64,000 nucleotides of DNA, taken from Monodelphis domestica (lineage: Eukaryota > Chordata > Mammalia > Didelphimorphia > Didelphidae). The translations under genes and the position numbers were made by a program. Positions within the stretch are counted from its first letter, which is position 1; every line of letters begins with the position of its first letter. The notes below the pieces were generated by a model. The model searched no databases. It saw only the letters and a program-made list of their open reading frames with translations, and was not told the DNA's origin. Shown in pieces: positions 46,636 through 60,012 of the stretch. The DNA is taken from positions 16,034,383 to 16,098,382 of the forward strand of contig NC_077235.1 of the NCBI RefSeq assembly GCF_027887165.1. The letters run 5' to 3'.

Positions 46636-47185
46636 AGAGACAGACAAACAGAAAGACAGATAGGCAGGCCGACTGGCAGGTGGGTAGTCAGATAGGTAGC
46701 AGGGCAGATAGACGGATATAGAGATAGCACATAGAGAGACACATAGTCAGACATAGACAGAGAGATAGACAGGGGGAGAGACAGATAGATAGAGAGATAA
46801 ATAGATAGGAAGATAGAAGAAAAAGACATAGAAACACAAATAGACAGAATGAGAGATAGAGACATTGAAAGATTAGTAGAACAACAGAATATCAGAGAGT
46901 GAAACAAAGGGACAGACAGAGACAGATAGATGGAAGGACAGACTGAGGGAAGGTGGAACTGAGTGATAGACAGAGAGACACAGAAATTCAGACAGATGGA
47001 TAGTCAGACAGACAGGGATAGACAGATAGCAATACAGATAGATAGATACAGCTAGATTAATAGATTAATATATAGACAGAATTAGAGAAAAACAGATTGA
47101 GAGACACAGAATGATGGATCGATAGACATACAGAAGAACTGACAGATGGACTAGTTTCTCTGTCGTTTTGTCTATCTTCCTGTCT
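46626..47185. repeat. GATA/GACA tract (u6, second)
   Basis: Nearly all GATA polarity; only about 30 bp of TCTA-type sequence before LINE-1 begins. Confidence 0.95.
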
Positions 47186-48020
47186 TTTTTTTATTTCTTT
47201 ATTCAGCACTTGTCTTTTTTATTGCTTTTCATTTTTTATTCAGTCATTTTAGCCCATTATTCCTCCTCGGTGACAAGAATCATATTCTTTCCACCCTTCC
47301 CCAAGCTGAGGGGCGATTCCACTGGGTATGACATGTGTCCTTGATGAGAACCTCTTTCCATGTTGCTGATGTTTGCACTAGGATGTTCATTTAGAGTCTA
47401 TATCCCCAGCTTTAACCCCCTGGACCCTTGTAATCTAGCAGTTGTTTTTCTTGGATGTTTCTACTCTCACAGTTTTCCTTGTGAATGTGGATAATGTTCT
47501 TTCTCATAGATATGGGCATAGAATGACATTAATGTAGTATTCTATTCCATTCCATTGCAGCACATTGTATCCATCTCTGTGTATAATGTTCTCCTTGTTC
47601 TGCTCCTCTCACTGCATCCATCCTGGAGGTCCTTTCAGTTCCCGTGGAATTCCTCCGGTTAATTGTTCCTTTGAGCACCTTAGTATTCCAGCACCAGGAG
47701 ATACCAGTTTGTTCACCCATTCCCCAATGGAAGGGCATCTCCTCCTTTTCCAATTTTTGGCTACCCCAAAGAGCCCAGCTATGAACATTCTTGTCCAAGT
47801 CTTTTTTCTTATTATCTCTTTGGGTTACAAACCCTGCAGTGCCATTGTTGGATCAAAAGGTAGACAGTCTTTTAGCGCCCTTTGGGCAGAGTCCCAAATT
47901 GCTCTCCATATGGTTGGATCAATTCCCCACTACACCAGCAATGCTTTCATGTCCTGACTTTGCCACATCCCCTCCAATATTCATTACATTCCCTTACTGT
48001 AATATTAGCCAATCTGTGTA
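47186..48020 (-). mobile_element. LINE-1 ORF2/3'UTR fragment (u7)
   Basis: Includes the 3'UTR, and TTTTTTTATTT at the left edge may be the remnant of its poly(A). The 155-bp segment deleted in u4/u6 is present. Confidence 0.85.
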
Positions 48021-48502
48021 GCCTCCATTTTCAAGAGGAGACACATTCTCATTTATACATGGCATCAGAGTGACCACATTATTGGATAGATTCAAACTTT
48101 GAAACACCAGGCAGTGTCACCTATTAGTTGTTCGGAAATGCAGAGGTACTGCTTACTCATATGACAAAAAGAGTTCCCAGTACTGATGTTAGTCTAAACC
48201 CTATACCAGGAATGCAAGTTGAAATGTTCCATTTAGACTATCAGTCTTGGCCATTAAATTTTGTAAGTGTGCTAGGCAAAATGGAGAATCCTCTTCCTAG
48301 TGCCGGAATCTCCTAAACTGTGAATTTCTCTATAACTGTTCTTTCAAAAGTAACTTGGAAATAATGCTGAACTTTCAAATCGTCAGAAGAACCCAAGTCC
48401 TTACCCATAATTTCACCTTCAAAACAAGTTTGAACTTCAAATACGTAAGTTTCAAAATTGAAATTAGCTCAAAAATTCTCCAGATTAGAAATGTGATACT
48501 CA
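48021..48502 (+). other. Module M and eroded Lt 5' stub (u7)
   Basis: The TGTTAACTTGG start is reduced to TAACTTGG at 48351. Confidence 0.5.
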
Positions 48503-48532
48503 TACACACTCACGCGCGCGCACACACACACC
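48503..48532. repeat. First CA repeat (u7) with CG alternation
   Basis: CACGCGCGCGCACACACA, an alternating purine-pyrimidine run. Confidence 0.85.
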
Positions 48533-50138
48533 CCCTCCCAACCTAACTTTGGGGAGGTTCAGAAGCGAGGGATTGGAAAACTGCTTTCATTCCCCTTTAA
48601 CTCCTGAAAAAAATTAATCATGCAAGTCTGTAGATCAAAATGATTGCTAAATTAATCCCCTTATTCTAAGTCTTGCCTCTCTGAGGATTTCATCATAGGA
48701 TGACAGAATATTTGTTTTAACAAGAGAAAAGTGAGAAATAACTTAAAATGGGGGAGAAAAGCTCCCTAATTTGGAAAAAGAATGTCAGGTATAAGTTGGT
48801 AATGATCAGCAGTCAGCTGTAGAGCTTGACAGACACTTATCTGAGCCAATCCTCAGTCCTTCCATTGGCCCTTGTGACTGTATCCTAACCCATTTTCCCC
48901 CATAGCATTTCTTTTCCCCACGATCCTCCCATAGAATTCACCTATAGATTGCAAATCTCTCTCGCCATGCTAAGATTATCTTTCTTACTACCAATTCTTT
49001 CTAGGCTTCATGATTTCTTTCCTAACGTCTTCTGATTCGACTTTGAGACAACCCAGCACTCTGGAATCTTTGCTGCAACTTCTCCAATGGACAGATGTTC
49101 CTTTCCATCCTCTTAACAAGGTAAAATGCTCCTATTTTCAACTTTCCTTCTTCAACTCAGTCTGGGGACTAACTCAGTCCTTTCTAGGTTCTCTAGTTAA
49201 AGAGCCTTGGCTCCAGGTAAATAGAATTCTCAGGGGAAACCAAATGAGCAGTTCTTCCCTCTGCTGCAGAAGTATTTCTCACATCAATTAAAATGACAGG
49301 ACACAATCCTTCTCTGGATTCCGTATCGTGGGATCTCCTTTGGATTTCTCCTAAAGATGTCTCCTTGAGCAGTTCTTCAGATTCTGGCCTGCAGGAAAAC
49401 CTGGTCCAGGATTTTGCATCCTAAGAAACATCCTGAGGGAAATCTTCACTTTCATAGGTTTTCATATCTTCACCCCTCTTCCAGAACTGTGTGTGTGGGG
49501 GGGAAATCCAGGGTGTTACTAGAAATGTCTTAGGAGTTTCCCAGGTGGGGAATTCCTTTCTCTATTTGAGGTCATGTGCCAATGATCATCAGAAATAATG
49601 CGCACAAAACCATTAGTTCTCTCTACTTCAAAAGGAAAATTAGTTCTCCTTATTCCCTGGTCTTTTCAAGCAAAAATTTATCTATTGGAATGGTTGCACT
49701 CGGGAAATTGACCTTCAAAATGCCCCAAATCAGGTAATAGTTGATGATGCTTTTCTTTTTTCAAAAACTCAAACTCCTAACATTTCCTCTCCAAAAACAA
49801 CATTTAGGGTTCTGAAGGAAAAGGTTCAAAATTACCTCTAACTAGGAACACCTCTACTATTCATTCTCTTTTTCTTTTTTTACTCCAATTTCCTTTGGGC
49901 TGCCAATTTGCCTTTCTCTTCACCTTGCGTCAAAGGACGTTCGCCTATGACTAAAGCTGATCCTAGAGAGGAAGTTTGTGGCTCAATTAAAAAATATTCA
50001 GTTTCATTGGCTTTTAAAACAACGTTTTCCCCCCCATATTTCGTGTTCTTTAACAGCAGTTGAAGGACCAGTAAGGTCCGTAGTTACCCTTCCGCAAATG
50101 AAATTTTTTTTACTCCACAAATCACTCACCCTCACCCT
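48533..50138. other. Module P (u7), diverged variant
   Basis: Colinear with the other P copies, with a GTGTGTGTGGGGGGG stretch at about 49489-49502. No gene. Confidence 0.6.
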
Positions 50139-50185
<47 letters not shown>

Positions 50186-50203
50186 ACATACACACACACG
50201 CAC
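50139..50203. repeat. Second CA repeat (u7)
   Basis: CA units with CATACACA and CGCACG variants at the right end. Confidence 0.95.
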
Positions 50204-51313
50204 GGTAATCTGAAAAAATTAACCCTAACTCTTTGAAAACAAATACCAGCTTGATAAAAATGTGAAATGACTGCATACAAATAACCAACTTAATACCTCG
50301 AGGACAATGCATCTTATTAGCAATACTCAATATTTACTGCACTTGATTCCACGATTTCACACATTAGTCCTAGCTAAACTTGGGAAGAAAAGATTAGACT
50401 GTAAGTCAAGAACTTCAGGACCTCCTTTGGCCTTCTGTTTCATAATCCCCTGCGCAGATGGCCAGCTCCTGCCCTTGTCTCTAGCTTTTCAGAGGAAAGA
50501 ACTGTTGTAACACAACTTGATAGAAATTATTTGCTAACGTTTCTATCACCTGCATGTAAAAGAGATCCATTAGACATACGGTATAGCCCAAACCGCACGG
50601 AACATTGAGAAGAAACGGAGAACTCAAGTTCTTCAGCTTCCTTGAGAAGCTCTTTCATACATCAAATTTGATAACTCTTTAGACCCTAAGCCCTGACGTT
50701 TAAATTCATGCAGAAACTTTCTCTATTATAGTAGCCTTAAAGCAGTTACTCAGAGGCAGTAGTGAACACTCTGGCTCTCACACTCCAACTCTAGCTTCCC
50801 ATTCAAAGCTTTCAGCCAAACATACATGCATGTCACCTATACTCTCCTCGCTCTTCCTTCTACAGGAAATACTGCTTCACTCACCTACACAGGTACCAAC
50901 ACTCAGTCACACACAAAACTTAGTCAATGGTGGAGCTTCTGGTAAGATTGAACTAGGCTCCATTTTGGCCAATGTACCTTGGAAACAGTTTCGATTGATG
51001 TTGAACACTCCTTCTAAAATTCCCAGGTACCTGGTCCTTCATATATCACATATATAATTATGTCCAGATGTGAACATTTACTTGGCAGCAAGCCCACTAG
51101 GGTATAAGCTGGGGCATGCACTTAATGCGATTGCCTAGTTGTTGCCTGATTAAAGAGAGGTTCCTTTGCCGAGAGTTTGGCTTACCTATCCGAAACCACA
51201 CAGCTGATTCCTGACTGTACTCAATGGATTCTTGCGTGTACCTCATATCTGATGGTCAAACTGGCTAGAGGTTTACGCAGCCAAAACTTGGGCATTTGGG
51301 CTGGCTCTCCCTT
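50204..51313 (+). other. Module Q (u7), mosaic
   Basis: About 50569-50871 is almost the same as u1 (2490-2795), whereas the rest follows the u4-type sequence. No gene. Confidence 0.7.
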
Positions 51314-51914
51314 TGTTGACTTGGAAATAACACAGAACTCTCAAATAGTCTGAAAACCAAGTCTTGAATCAGCATAAGGATAAATCCCACATTGTATAAA
51401 AGGCATAAACCCTGGATTCTGGGGATGTTATCCCTGAGAGGGCCACCAGGCTAGGTGAGAACTCCTAGGAACAAAAGAATTTGGGGGAACCTCTCTACCA
51501 TATGGATGAAATCCAGGAGCAGGGAAAGATGAGTGACAATGCTGTATCTACAAAGGAAATCACTGACAAGATACAGTGAAACTTAGGAAAGGTATCTTAG
51601 CCAAAGTTTAGGGACAAGAGAGGGGGCTGCTTACAAAGGATACTGAAAAATGGTATCTGCCTGGTGTGGATCTTCTTGGGAAAAGGTCTCTTGATACAGT
51701 AGGGGAGAATACCTAACGAGGATTGTCATTCACCTGTGGGTCCCCCACTCAGTCTGTACCTGTTCACCTGGGATTCCCTTCAGGGTGGGTTCCCATGGGA
51801 ACAGGGAACAAGTACAATCTTTGGAGTCTCCAACCTACAAGCTCTTCCTGAAACCTGGGAGTCACCAGATCCCACTAGGCCCCAAGTTTGTGGTTTCAAG
51901 ATTCCATGTTGACA
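51314..51914 (+). mobile_element. Lt-1 LTR-like element (u7)
   Basis: 601 bp; a deletion near 51398 removes the TTTACTCAGAGTCTGG segment. Confidence 0.65.
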
Positions 51915-52448
51915 CACCTTATTGCTGATGCTGTGAATACATTCACTGCATTAAATCAAGAGACGCACTAGCTGTATTTGGCAATGGTGGCCGTTAATGG
52001 AGGCAAAGTATGGTTTTTTGTAGGAAAAAGAATTGCTTGCAGTTTGACACATAATGAAGATCATAGCACAGACTAATAAAATGCCATATGATTCATTGTC
52101 TGTTATTTATCTGGTTATTTGTTACACAGCTGTAAAAATTACAGGAATGTAAGATGCATAACGTGTTCTCTTGATTGCCACCACCGTGAATCCTATCCTA
52201 TCTTGCAAAGACAGAGTTAAAATTTTAGAACAAACTTTTGCTCTCACACCAATCTCTCCAATCCCCTCTCTGAGGATATATCAAAGGTCAATGGACTTCC
52301 AGGTGTTCCTATTGTCAACCTGGAATCAAGAAGCCTCAGACTTGTGGCCTAGAGGGATCTGGAGTAGCCTGGGTTTCCGGAGGAGCTTGTGGGTTGGAGA
52401 CACCAAAGTTTGTACCTGTTTCCTGATCCCGTGAGAATCCAGAGAGAT
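51915..52448. other. X and antisense Lt stub (u7)
   Basis: X to 52312; stub from TGTCAACCTGG 52313. Confidence 0.65.
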
Positions 52449-53234
52449 AGAGACAGACAGATAGAAAGACCGATAGGCAGGCCGACTGGCAGATGGGTAG
52501 TCAGATAGGTAGGATTGCAGATAGATGGATATAGAGATAGCACATAGAGAGACACATAGTCATACAGAGACAGAGAGATAGACAGGCAGGCAGGCAGACA
52601 GATCGAGATAAATAGATAGGACGATAGAACGAAAAGACATAGAAACACAGACAGAATGACAGAGACATTGAAAGATTAAAAAACATCAGAATATCTGAGA
52701 GTGATACAAAGGGACAGATAGAGACAGCTAGATGGAAGGATAGATCAAGGGAAGATGGAATGGTGAGACAGACAAACTGAGAGAGACACAGAAATTCAGG
52801 CAGATGGATAGACAGGTAGACAGGGATAGACAGATAGCAATAAAGATAGATAGATACAGCTAGATCAATAGATTGATATAGAGAGAGAATGAGAGAAAAA
52901 CAGAGTGAGAGACACAGATAGGTGGATCGACAGACATACAGAAGGACTAAGAGATGGACTAGTTTCTCTGCCTTTTTGTCTATCTGCCTGCCTGTCTGTG
53001 TGTCTATCAGCCTGTCCTTCTGTCTATAAGTACCATCTGGCTATATCTATGTTTCCATGTCTTTATGGATGTATATACGAATCTATCTATCTATCTGACT
53101 GTCTGTGTAGCTTATGAATCTGTCTGTATTTCTGCCAGTCAGTCAGGTCTGGCTATATATCATTTTGTGTGTTTTTATGTATCTGTTTATGTATCTCTCT
53201 ATGTATCTGTGTATCTCTCTATGTATCTAACTAT
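52440..53234. repeat. GATA/GACA then TCTA tract (u7)
   Basis: Polarity switch near 52955. Confidence 0.95.
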
Positions 53235-53931
53235 TGTTGACTTGTAAAAACACAAAAGTATTAAATAGTCAATAAACTAACTCTTTAGTCAAGGAAAAGC
53301 GGGTCAGTGTGACAGTAGGGCTCTAGACAGAGCTGGGCGCCACAAGGCTACGGAGAGTGCCAGGACTGAACTCTGGTGGCTCTGGACACTGACCCCTGGG
53401 AAAGGCAATAGCACCAGATTGGACAGTTTAAAGAAGAAAAGAATTTGGGGAACTTCTCCACCATTTGGGGGAAATCCAGGGGCAGGGAAAGATGATTGAC
53501 TTTGCTCAAGCTACAAAGAAAATGGGAGTGTTCAAACTCTACTGACAGCATCCAATGAAGCTTGGGAAAAGAATCATAGCTTGAGGAGAGGGTGTAAGGG
53601 AAAGGGCTGCTGACAGTGGAGACTAAAGGATGGTCCCTGATCAGGTGGGGATTTACTTGGGGAAACATCTCTGACCCCACAGGGGAGACTACCTAAAATA
53701 AATGGGGTCCTTACCATCTGCTTAGTCCCATGCAAGTAGTATTAGCAATCACTTGAGACTCCATTACTCAGTCTGAACCTGCTACCCTGAGGTTCCCTTC
53801 TGGGTGGATTCTCACAGAAACAGGGAACAAGTACAAACTTTGAGTCTTCAATTTAGAAGCTAGTCCTAACCTTGGGGTACTTCTGATCTTACTATGCTAC
53901 ACGTTTGAATTTTCCAGATTCCATGTTTACA
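53235..53931 (+). mobile_element. Lt-2 LTR-like element (u7)
   Basis: 697 bp, TGTTGACTTG to CCATGTTTACA, within tetranucleotides. Confidence 0.65.
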
Positions 53932-54014
53932 CTCTGTTTGTATATCTATCTCTCTGTCTATATATGTAATTCTTTCTTTATGATTGTCCTTCTGTCCATG
54001 TCTGTTCTTTGCTT

Positions 54015-54097
<83 letters not shown>

Positions 54098-54461
54098 TTT
54101 ATATCTGTCTATCTGTGTGCTCTCTGTCTACCAATATTTCTATATTTTCTGGGTGACTCTTTCTGCCCTCTATGTATCTCTCTGCCTGTCTGTATGTATA
54201 TCTATCTATCTGTCTGCCAGCCAGTCTCTTCTGCTTATCTCTATGTATCTATGTATCTATGTATCTATCTATGTATCTATGTATCTATCTATCTATCTAT
54301 CTTTCTATCTATCTATCTATCTATCAATCAATGTATCTATCGATGTATCTATCGATCTATCTATGCCTTTGTGTTCCTATCGGTGTAGTTTATGTATCTA
54401 TCTGCCTGCCTGTTTGTGCATCTCTCAATCTCTGTGTATGTCATTTGTGTTTTAAAATATT
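53932..54461. repeat. TCTA / (TC)n / TCTA tract (u7)
   Basis: (TC)n at 54018-54100. It ends in the GTGTATGTCATTTGTG sequence that normally precedes A, but A is absent. Confidence 0.95.
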
Positions 54462-54749
54462 GATGTCTGTCTAAACCCAATAGCAAGAATGCAAGTTGCA
54501 ACATTCCATGTACAGCATCAGTCTTGGCCATTTAATTTTGCAAATGTGCTAGGTAAAATGGAGAATCCTCTTCCTAGGGCTGGAATCTTATAAACTGTGA
54601 ATTTCTCTATAATTGTTCATTCAAAAGTAACATCCTTCAACTCGTTAACTTGGAAATAATGCCAAACTATCAAATAGTCAGAAAAACTCAAAACTTTAAC
54701 CACAATTTCACCTTCAAATCAATGTTGAAATTCATATTTAAAAGTTTCA
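54462..54749 (+). other. Partial M and Lt 5' stub (u8)
   Basis: Begins at GATGTCTGTCTAAACCC, joined directly to the pre-A flank of u7. S, LINE-1 and the first half of M are absent. Confidence 0.6.
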
Positions 54750-54830
54750 AACAAGCACACAGACACACAAATACACACCCATACCCACACCCACTACCCC
54801 CCCCCCCCACACACACATACACACCCTCCC
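54750..54830. repeat. First CA repeat (u8) with poly-C
   Basis: Contains 13 consecutive C near 54798-54811, absent from the other copies. Confidence 0.85.
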
Positions 54831-56404
54831 AATCTAATTTTGGGGACGTGGGGATGTTCGGGATAAAAAACTGTTTTCATTCCCCTTTAACTCCTGAACA
54901 AATATAATCATGCTAGTCCGTAGACCAAAATGATTGTTAAAATAAGCCCCATATCTTAGCCCTTGCCTTTCTGAGGATTTCATCATAGGATGACAGAACA
55001 TTTGATCAAACAGGAGAAAAGTGGGAAGTAACTTACAATAGGGGAGAAAAGCTCCCTAATTTGAATACAAATGTCAGGTATAAGTTGGTAAAGATCAGCA
55101 GTCAGCTGTAGAACTTGATAGAAACTTAGCTAAGCCATTCCTCAGCCCTTCCATTGGCCCTTGTGACTGTATCCTAACCCATTTTCCTCCATAGCATTTA
55201 TTTTCCCCATGATCTTTCCAAAGAATTCACCTATAGATCTCAATTCTCTCTCGCCATGCTAAGATTATCTTTCTTACTACCAATTCCTTCTAGGCTCCAT
55301 CATTTCTTTCCTAACATCTTCTGATTCGACTTTGAGACAACCCAGCACTCTGGAATCTTTGCTGTGACTTCTCCAATGGACAGATGTTCTGTTCCATCCT
55401 CCTAATGAGGTAAAGTGCTCCTATTTTCAACTTTCCTCCTTCAACTCAAAATGGGGACTAAGTCTGTCCTTTCTAGGTTCTCTACTTAATGGGCCTTGGC
55501 TCCAGGTAAATAGAATTCTCAGGGGAGATCAAATAACTAGTTTTCCCTCTGCTGTAGAATTATTTCTCAAGTCAATGAAAAGGATAGGAAACAATCCTTC
55601 TCCAGATTCCGTACGTTGGGGACTCCTTCGTATATCTCTTAAAGATGTCACCTTGAGTAATACTTCAGTTTCTGGGCTGCAGTAAATTCTGGTCTAGGCT
55701 TTTGGCTCCTATGAAACCTCTTCAGGCAAATCTTCCCTTTCATAGGTTTTTATCTCTTCACCCCCATACCAGAACTGGGGGAGGGAGGGGTAAAATCCCA
55801 GGGCATTCATAGAAATGTCTTAGGAATTTCCCAGGTCTCTTTCTTTAGTAGTCATGTGCCAAAGATCATCAGAAATAATGCACACAAAACCATCAGTTTT
55901 CTCCACTTCAAAAGGAAAATTAGTTCTCCTTATTCCCTGGTCTTTTCAAACAAAAACTTATCTATTGAAATGGTTGCACTCTGGAAATTGACCTTCAAAA
56001 TGCCCCAAATCAGGTTATTGTAGATAAAGCTTTTCCTTTCTCAAAAACTCAAACTGGTAACATTTTCTCTCCAAAAACAAAACTTAGGGTTACTAAGGAA
56101 GAGGTTCAAAATTTCCTCCAACTAGGAACACCTCTACTATTCCCTTCCCTTTTTTCATTTTTTACTCTAATTTCCTTTGGGCTGCCAATTTGTCTTTCTC
56201 TTCTCCTTGCCTCAAAGCACTTTGGTCTATGGCTAAAGCTGCTCCTAGAGAGGAAATTTGAGGCTCAATTAAAAACTGTTCAGGGTTTCCTAAGCATTTA
56301 AATCAAAGACTTTCCCCCCATATTTTGTGTCCTTTGACAACGATTGAAAGATAGTAAGGACCGTATTTGCCCATCCTCAAATGAACTTTCTTTACTCCAG
56401 AGAT

Positions 56405-56405
<1 letters not shown>
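54831..56405. other. Module P (u8)
   Basis: Very close to u4 and u6 P. No coding signal. Confidence 0.6.

Positions 56406-56461
<56 letters not shown>
56406..56461. repeat. Second CA repeat (u8)
   Basis: About 26 CA units. Confidence 0.95.
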
Positions 56462-56462
<1 letters not shown>

Positions 56463-57574
56463 GTAATGTGAAAAAACCACTCCTGCCATTTGAAAACAAA
56501 TACCAACTTGACAAAAAATGTGTAATGTCTGCATTCAAATAACGAAGTTAATACCTCGATTAAAATGCTTCTCATTGGCAATACTCAATATTCACTGAGG
56601 TTGATATATACGATTTCACACATTAGTCCTAGCTAAACTTGGGAAGAAAAGATTAGACTAAAAAGTCAAGAATTTCTGGTCCTCTTTTGGCCTTCTGTTC
56701 CATAATCCCCTGTGCAGATGGCCAGCTCCTGCCCTTTTCTCTAGCTTTTCGGAGGAATGAACTGTTGTAAGACTGCTTAATAGACATTATTTGCTAACGT
56801 TTCTATCACCTACATTTAAAGGAAATCCACTAGACATACAGTGTAGCCCAAACCCCACAGAACATTGAGAAGAAATGGAGGGCTTAAGTTCTTCAGCTTC
56901 TAGGAGAAGCTCTTTCATAAACCAAATCTGATAACTCGTTTGAATTTAACCCCTGACATTTCAATTCAAGAAGACACTTTCTCTGTTTTAATAGCCTTAA
57001 AGCCATTACACAGACCCTCTAGCGAACACTCTGACTCTCACACTCCAACTCAAGCTTCCCATTCAATGCTTTCAGCCAACCATTCACACATGTCACCTAT
57101 ACTATCCTCGCTCTTCCTTCTCCTAGAAATACTGCTTCACTCACATACACAGGTACCAACACTCAATCACACACAAAACTTAATAAATGGTGGAGCTTGT
57201 GGTCAGGTTGTCCCGGGCTCCATTTTGGCCGACTTACCTTGGAACCAGATTTGATTGATGCTCCACACACTTTCTAACATTCCAGGTAAGTGGTCCATCA
57301 TATATCATGTATATATGACTATGTCCATATGTGAACAAGAACTTGGCAGCATTCCCATTGGGATGTAGGCTGTAGAATGTTTGGAAATGAGACTGTCTCC
57401 TTGGTTCCTGATTAATAGAGTTTCCTTTCCCGTGAGTTTGAATTACCTAAACGAACCCACCCAGCAGATTCCTGACTGAGCTCAATGGCTTCTTGTGTAT
57501 ACGTCACTTCTGGTTGTCAATCTGGCTATAGGTTTAGGCAGCCATAACTAGGGCATCCGGGCTGGCTTGCCATT
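56462..57574 (+). other. Module Q (u8)
   Basis: Colinear with u4 Q but more diverged from it than u6 is. No gene seen. Confidence 0.65.
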
Positions 57575-58206
57575 TGTTATCTTGAAAATAACACAGAACT
57601 CTCAAATAGTCTGAAAAACCAAGTATTGAATGAAGATAGGGGTAAGTCCCGTATTGAATTCTTTACTGAGAGCCTGGTGCCACAACTTTTACAGGGCATA
57701 AACCCTGGACTCTGAGGATGTTATCCCTGGGCGGGCCACCAGGCTAGGTGACAACTCCAAGGAACAAAAGAATTTGGGGAACCTCTCTACCACATGGGGG
57801 AAATCCAGGAGCAGGGAAAGATCAGTGACAATGGTGTAGCTACAAAGGAAATCACTGACACGATACAATCAAGCCTAGGAAAGGAATCCTAGCCAAAGGC
57901 TAGGGTCTAAGAGAGGGGGCTGCTTACAATGGATACTGAAGAATGGTCCCTGCCAGGTGTGGATCTTCTTGGAAAATGGTCTCTTGATACAGTAGGGGAG
58001 ACTACTTAAGTAGGACTGGTATTCAGCTGAGGATCCCCCACTAAGTCTGAAACTGTATGCCTGGGATTCCCTTCAGTGTAGATTCCCATGAGAACAGGGA
58101 ACAAGTACAATCTTTGGGGTCTCCAACCTACAAGCTCCTCTTAAACCTAGGGTTCACCAGAGTCCACTAGGCCCCAGGTTTGGGGTTTCTAGATTCCATG
58201 TTGACA
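57575..58206 (+). mobile_element. Lt-1 LTR-like element (u8)
   Basis: 632 bp, TGTTATCTTG to CCATGTTGACA. Confidence 0.65.
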
Positions 58207-58725
58207 TACCTTATTGCTTCTGCTGTGAATACATTCACTTCATTCCTTTAGGAAAAGCTGGAGCTATACTTGCCAATGGTGGCCATTAATGCAGGCACAG
58301 TATGGTTTTTTTAAGAAACAGAATTCCTTGCAGTTTGACACATGATGAATATCATAGCACAAACTATTAAAATCCCGTGTGATTCACTGTATGTTGTTTA
58401 TCTGGTTATTTATTGAACAGCTCTAAAAATTAAAGGAAAGCAAGATGCAGAATGTGTTTTCTTCATTGACACCACTGTGATTCCTATCTTGAAAAGTCAA
58501 AGTTAAAATGTTTGAACACACTTTTGCTGTCACAGCAATCTCCCTATTCCCCTGTCTGAGGGAATGTCAAAAGTCAATGGCCTTCCCGGCTTTCCTATCA
58601 TCAAACTGGAATCCAGAAAGCCCAAACTTGTGGCCTATATGGTTCTGGTTTGTGGAGGAGCTTGTAGGTTGGAGACCCCAAAGTTTGTACTTGTTACCTG
58701 ATCCCATGGGAATCCAGAGAGATAG
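58207..58725. other. X and eroded antisense Lt stub (u8)
   Basis: The stub starts as CATCAAACTGGAATCC and has lost part of its middle (GGTTCTGGTTTGTGG). Confidence 0.65.
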
Positions 58726-59358
58726 AGACAGACAAACAGAAAGACAGATAGGCAGGCCGACTGGCAGATGGGTACTCAGATAGATAGGTGGTCAGATGGA
58801 TGGATATAGAGATAGCACATAGAGAGACACATAGTCAAACACAGAAAGAGAGATAGACAGGCAGGCAGACAGACAGATCGAGAGATAAATAGATAGGAAG
58901 ATAAAACAAAAAGACATAGAAACACAAACAGACAGAATGAGAGATAGTCAGAGACATTGAAAGATTAATAGAACATGAGAATATCAGAGAGTAAAACAAA
59001 GACAGACAGAGACAGATAGATGGAAGGACAGACCGAGGGAAGATAGAATGGAGAGACAGACAGACAGGGATACACAGAAAGTCAGGCAGATGGATAGAGA
59101 AACAGATACGGATAGACTGCAATATAGATAGATAGATAGATAGATTGATACAGTTAGATCTATAGATTGATATATAGACAGACTGACAGACAGAGACAGA
59201 CGGATTGACAGACATACAGAAAGACTGACATATTGACTAGTCTCTCTGTCATTTTGTCTATCTGCCTGCCTGTCTGTGTGTCTATCAGCCTGTCCTTCTG
59301 TCTGCATGTCACACCTGGCTATATCTATGTTTCCATGTCTTTATGGATGCATGTACAA

Positions 59359-59411
<53 letters not shown>

Positions 59412-59588
59412 ACTAACTATGTATCTATGTCTTAGTGTTTCTGTCTGTATAGTCTATATAACTATCTTTCTGCCTGTCTTTGTATTTAATGAGTCTGTCT
59501 CTATCTCTGCCCATCAGTCCGGTTTGGCTGTATATCTCTGTGTGTTTTTATGTATCCATTTATGTATCTCTCTATGAATCTAACTACT
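58720..59588. repeat. GATA/GACA then TCTA tract (u8)
   Basis: Polarity switch near 59236; perfect TATC at about 59362-59410. Confidence 0.95.
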
Positions 59589-59807
59589 GTTGACTTATAA
59601 AAACACAAAACTATTAAATAGTCAGAGAACTCACTCTTTAGTCAAGGAAAGGAGGGTCAGTGTGAGAGTAAGGCTCTACACAGAACTGGGTGACACAATG
59701 CTACACAGAGTCCCAGGACTGAACTCTGGTTGCTCTGGACACTGACCCCTGGATAAGGCAATAGCACCAGATTGGACAGTTTAAAGAAGAAAAGAATTTT
59801 GGGAACT
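59589..59807 (+). mobile_element. Lt-2, 5' third only (u8)
   Basis: Truncated after GAATTTTGGGAACTTC, where TCTG repeats resume. Confidence 0.7.
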
Positions 59808-59860
59808 TCATCCATCTGTCTGACAGCCAGTCCCTTCTGTGTATGTATGTATGCATACAT

Positions 59861-59918
<58 letters not shown>

Positions 59919-60012
59919 CTATGTGTAGCTATCGGTGTAGTCTATCTATCTATCTGCCTGCTTATTTCTGCATGGATCGATCTATGTGTATGTCCTTTGT
60001 GTGTTTTAAAGT
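59808..60012. repeat. TCTG/TATC tract (u8)
   Basis: Perfect TATC at about 59862-59918. Confidence 0.95.

Larger units (their letters stand above)
38363..47185 (+). repeat. Macrorepeat unit u6 (long form, first half of dimer)
   Basis: Module by module the counterpart of u4, with separate A' and B' where u4 has the hybrid. It ends in GATA and a very short TCTA stretch abutting LINE-1. Confidence 0.9.
47186..54461 (+). repeat. Macrorepeat unit u7
   Basis: LINE-1, M, diverged P, mosaic Q, Lt-1, X, stub, Lt-2 and a tetranucleotide complex; A, B and E are missing at a junction at 54461. Confidence 0.9.
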
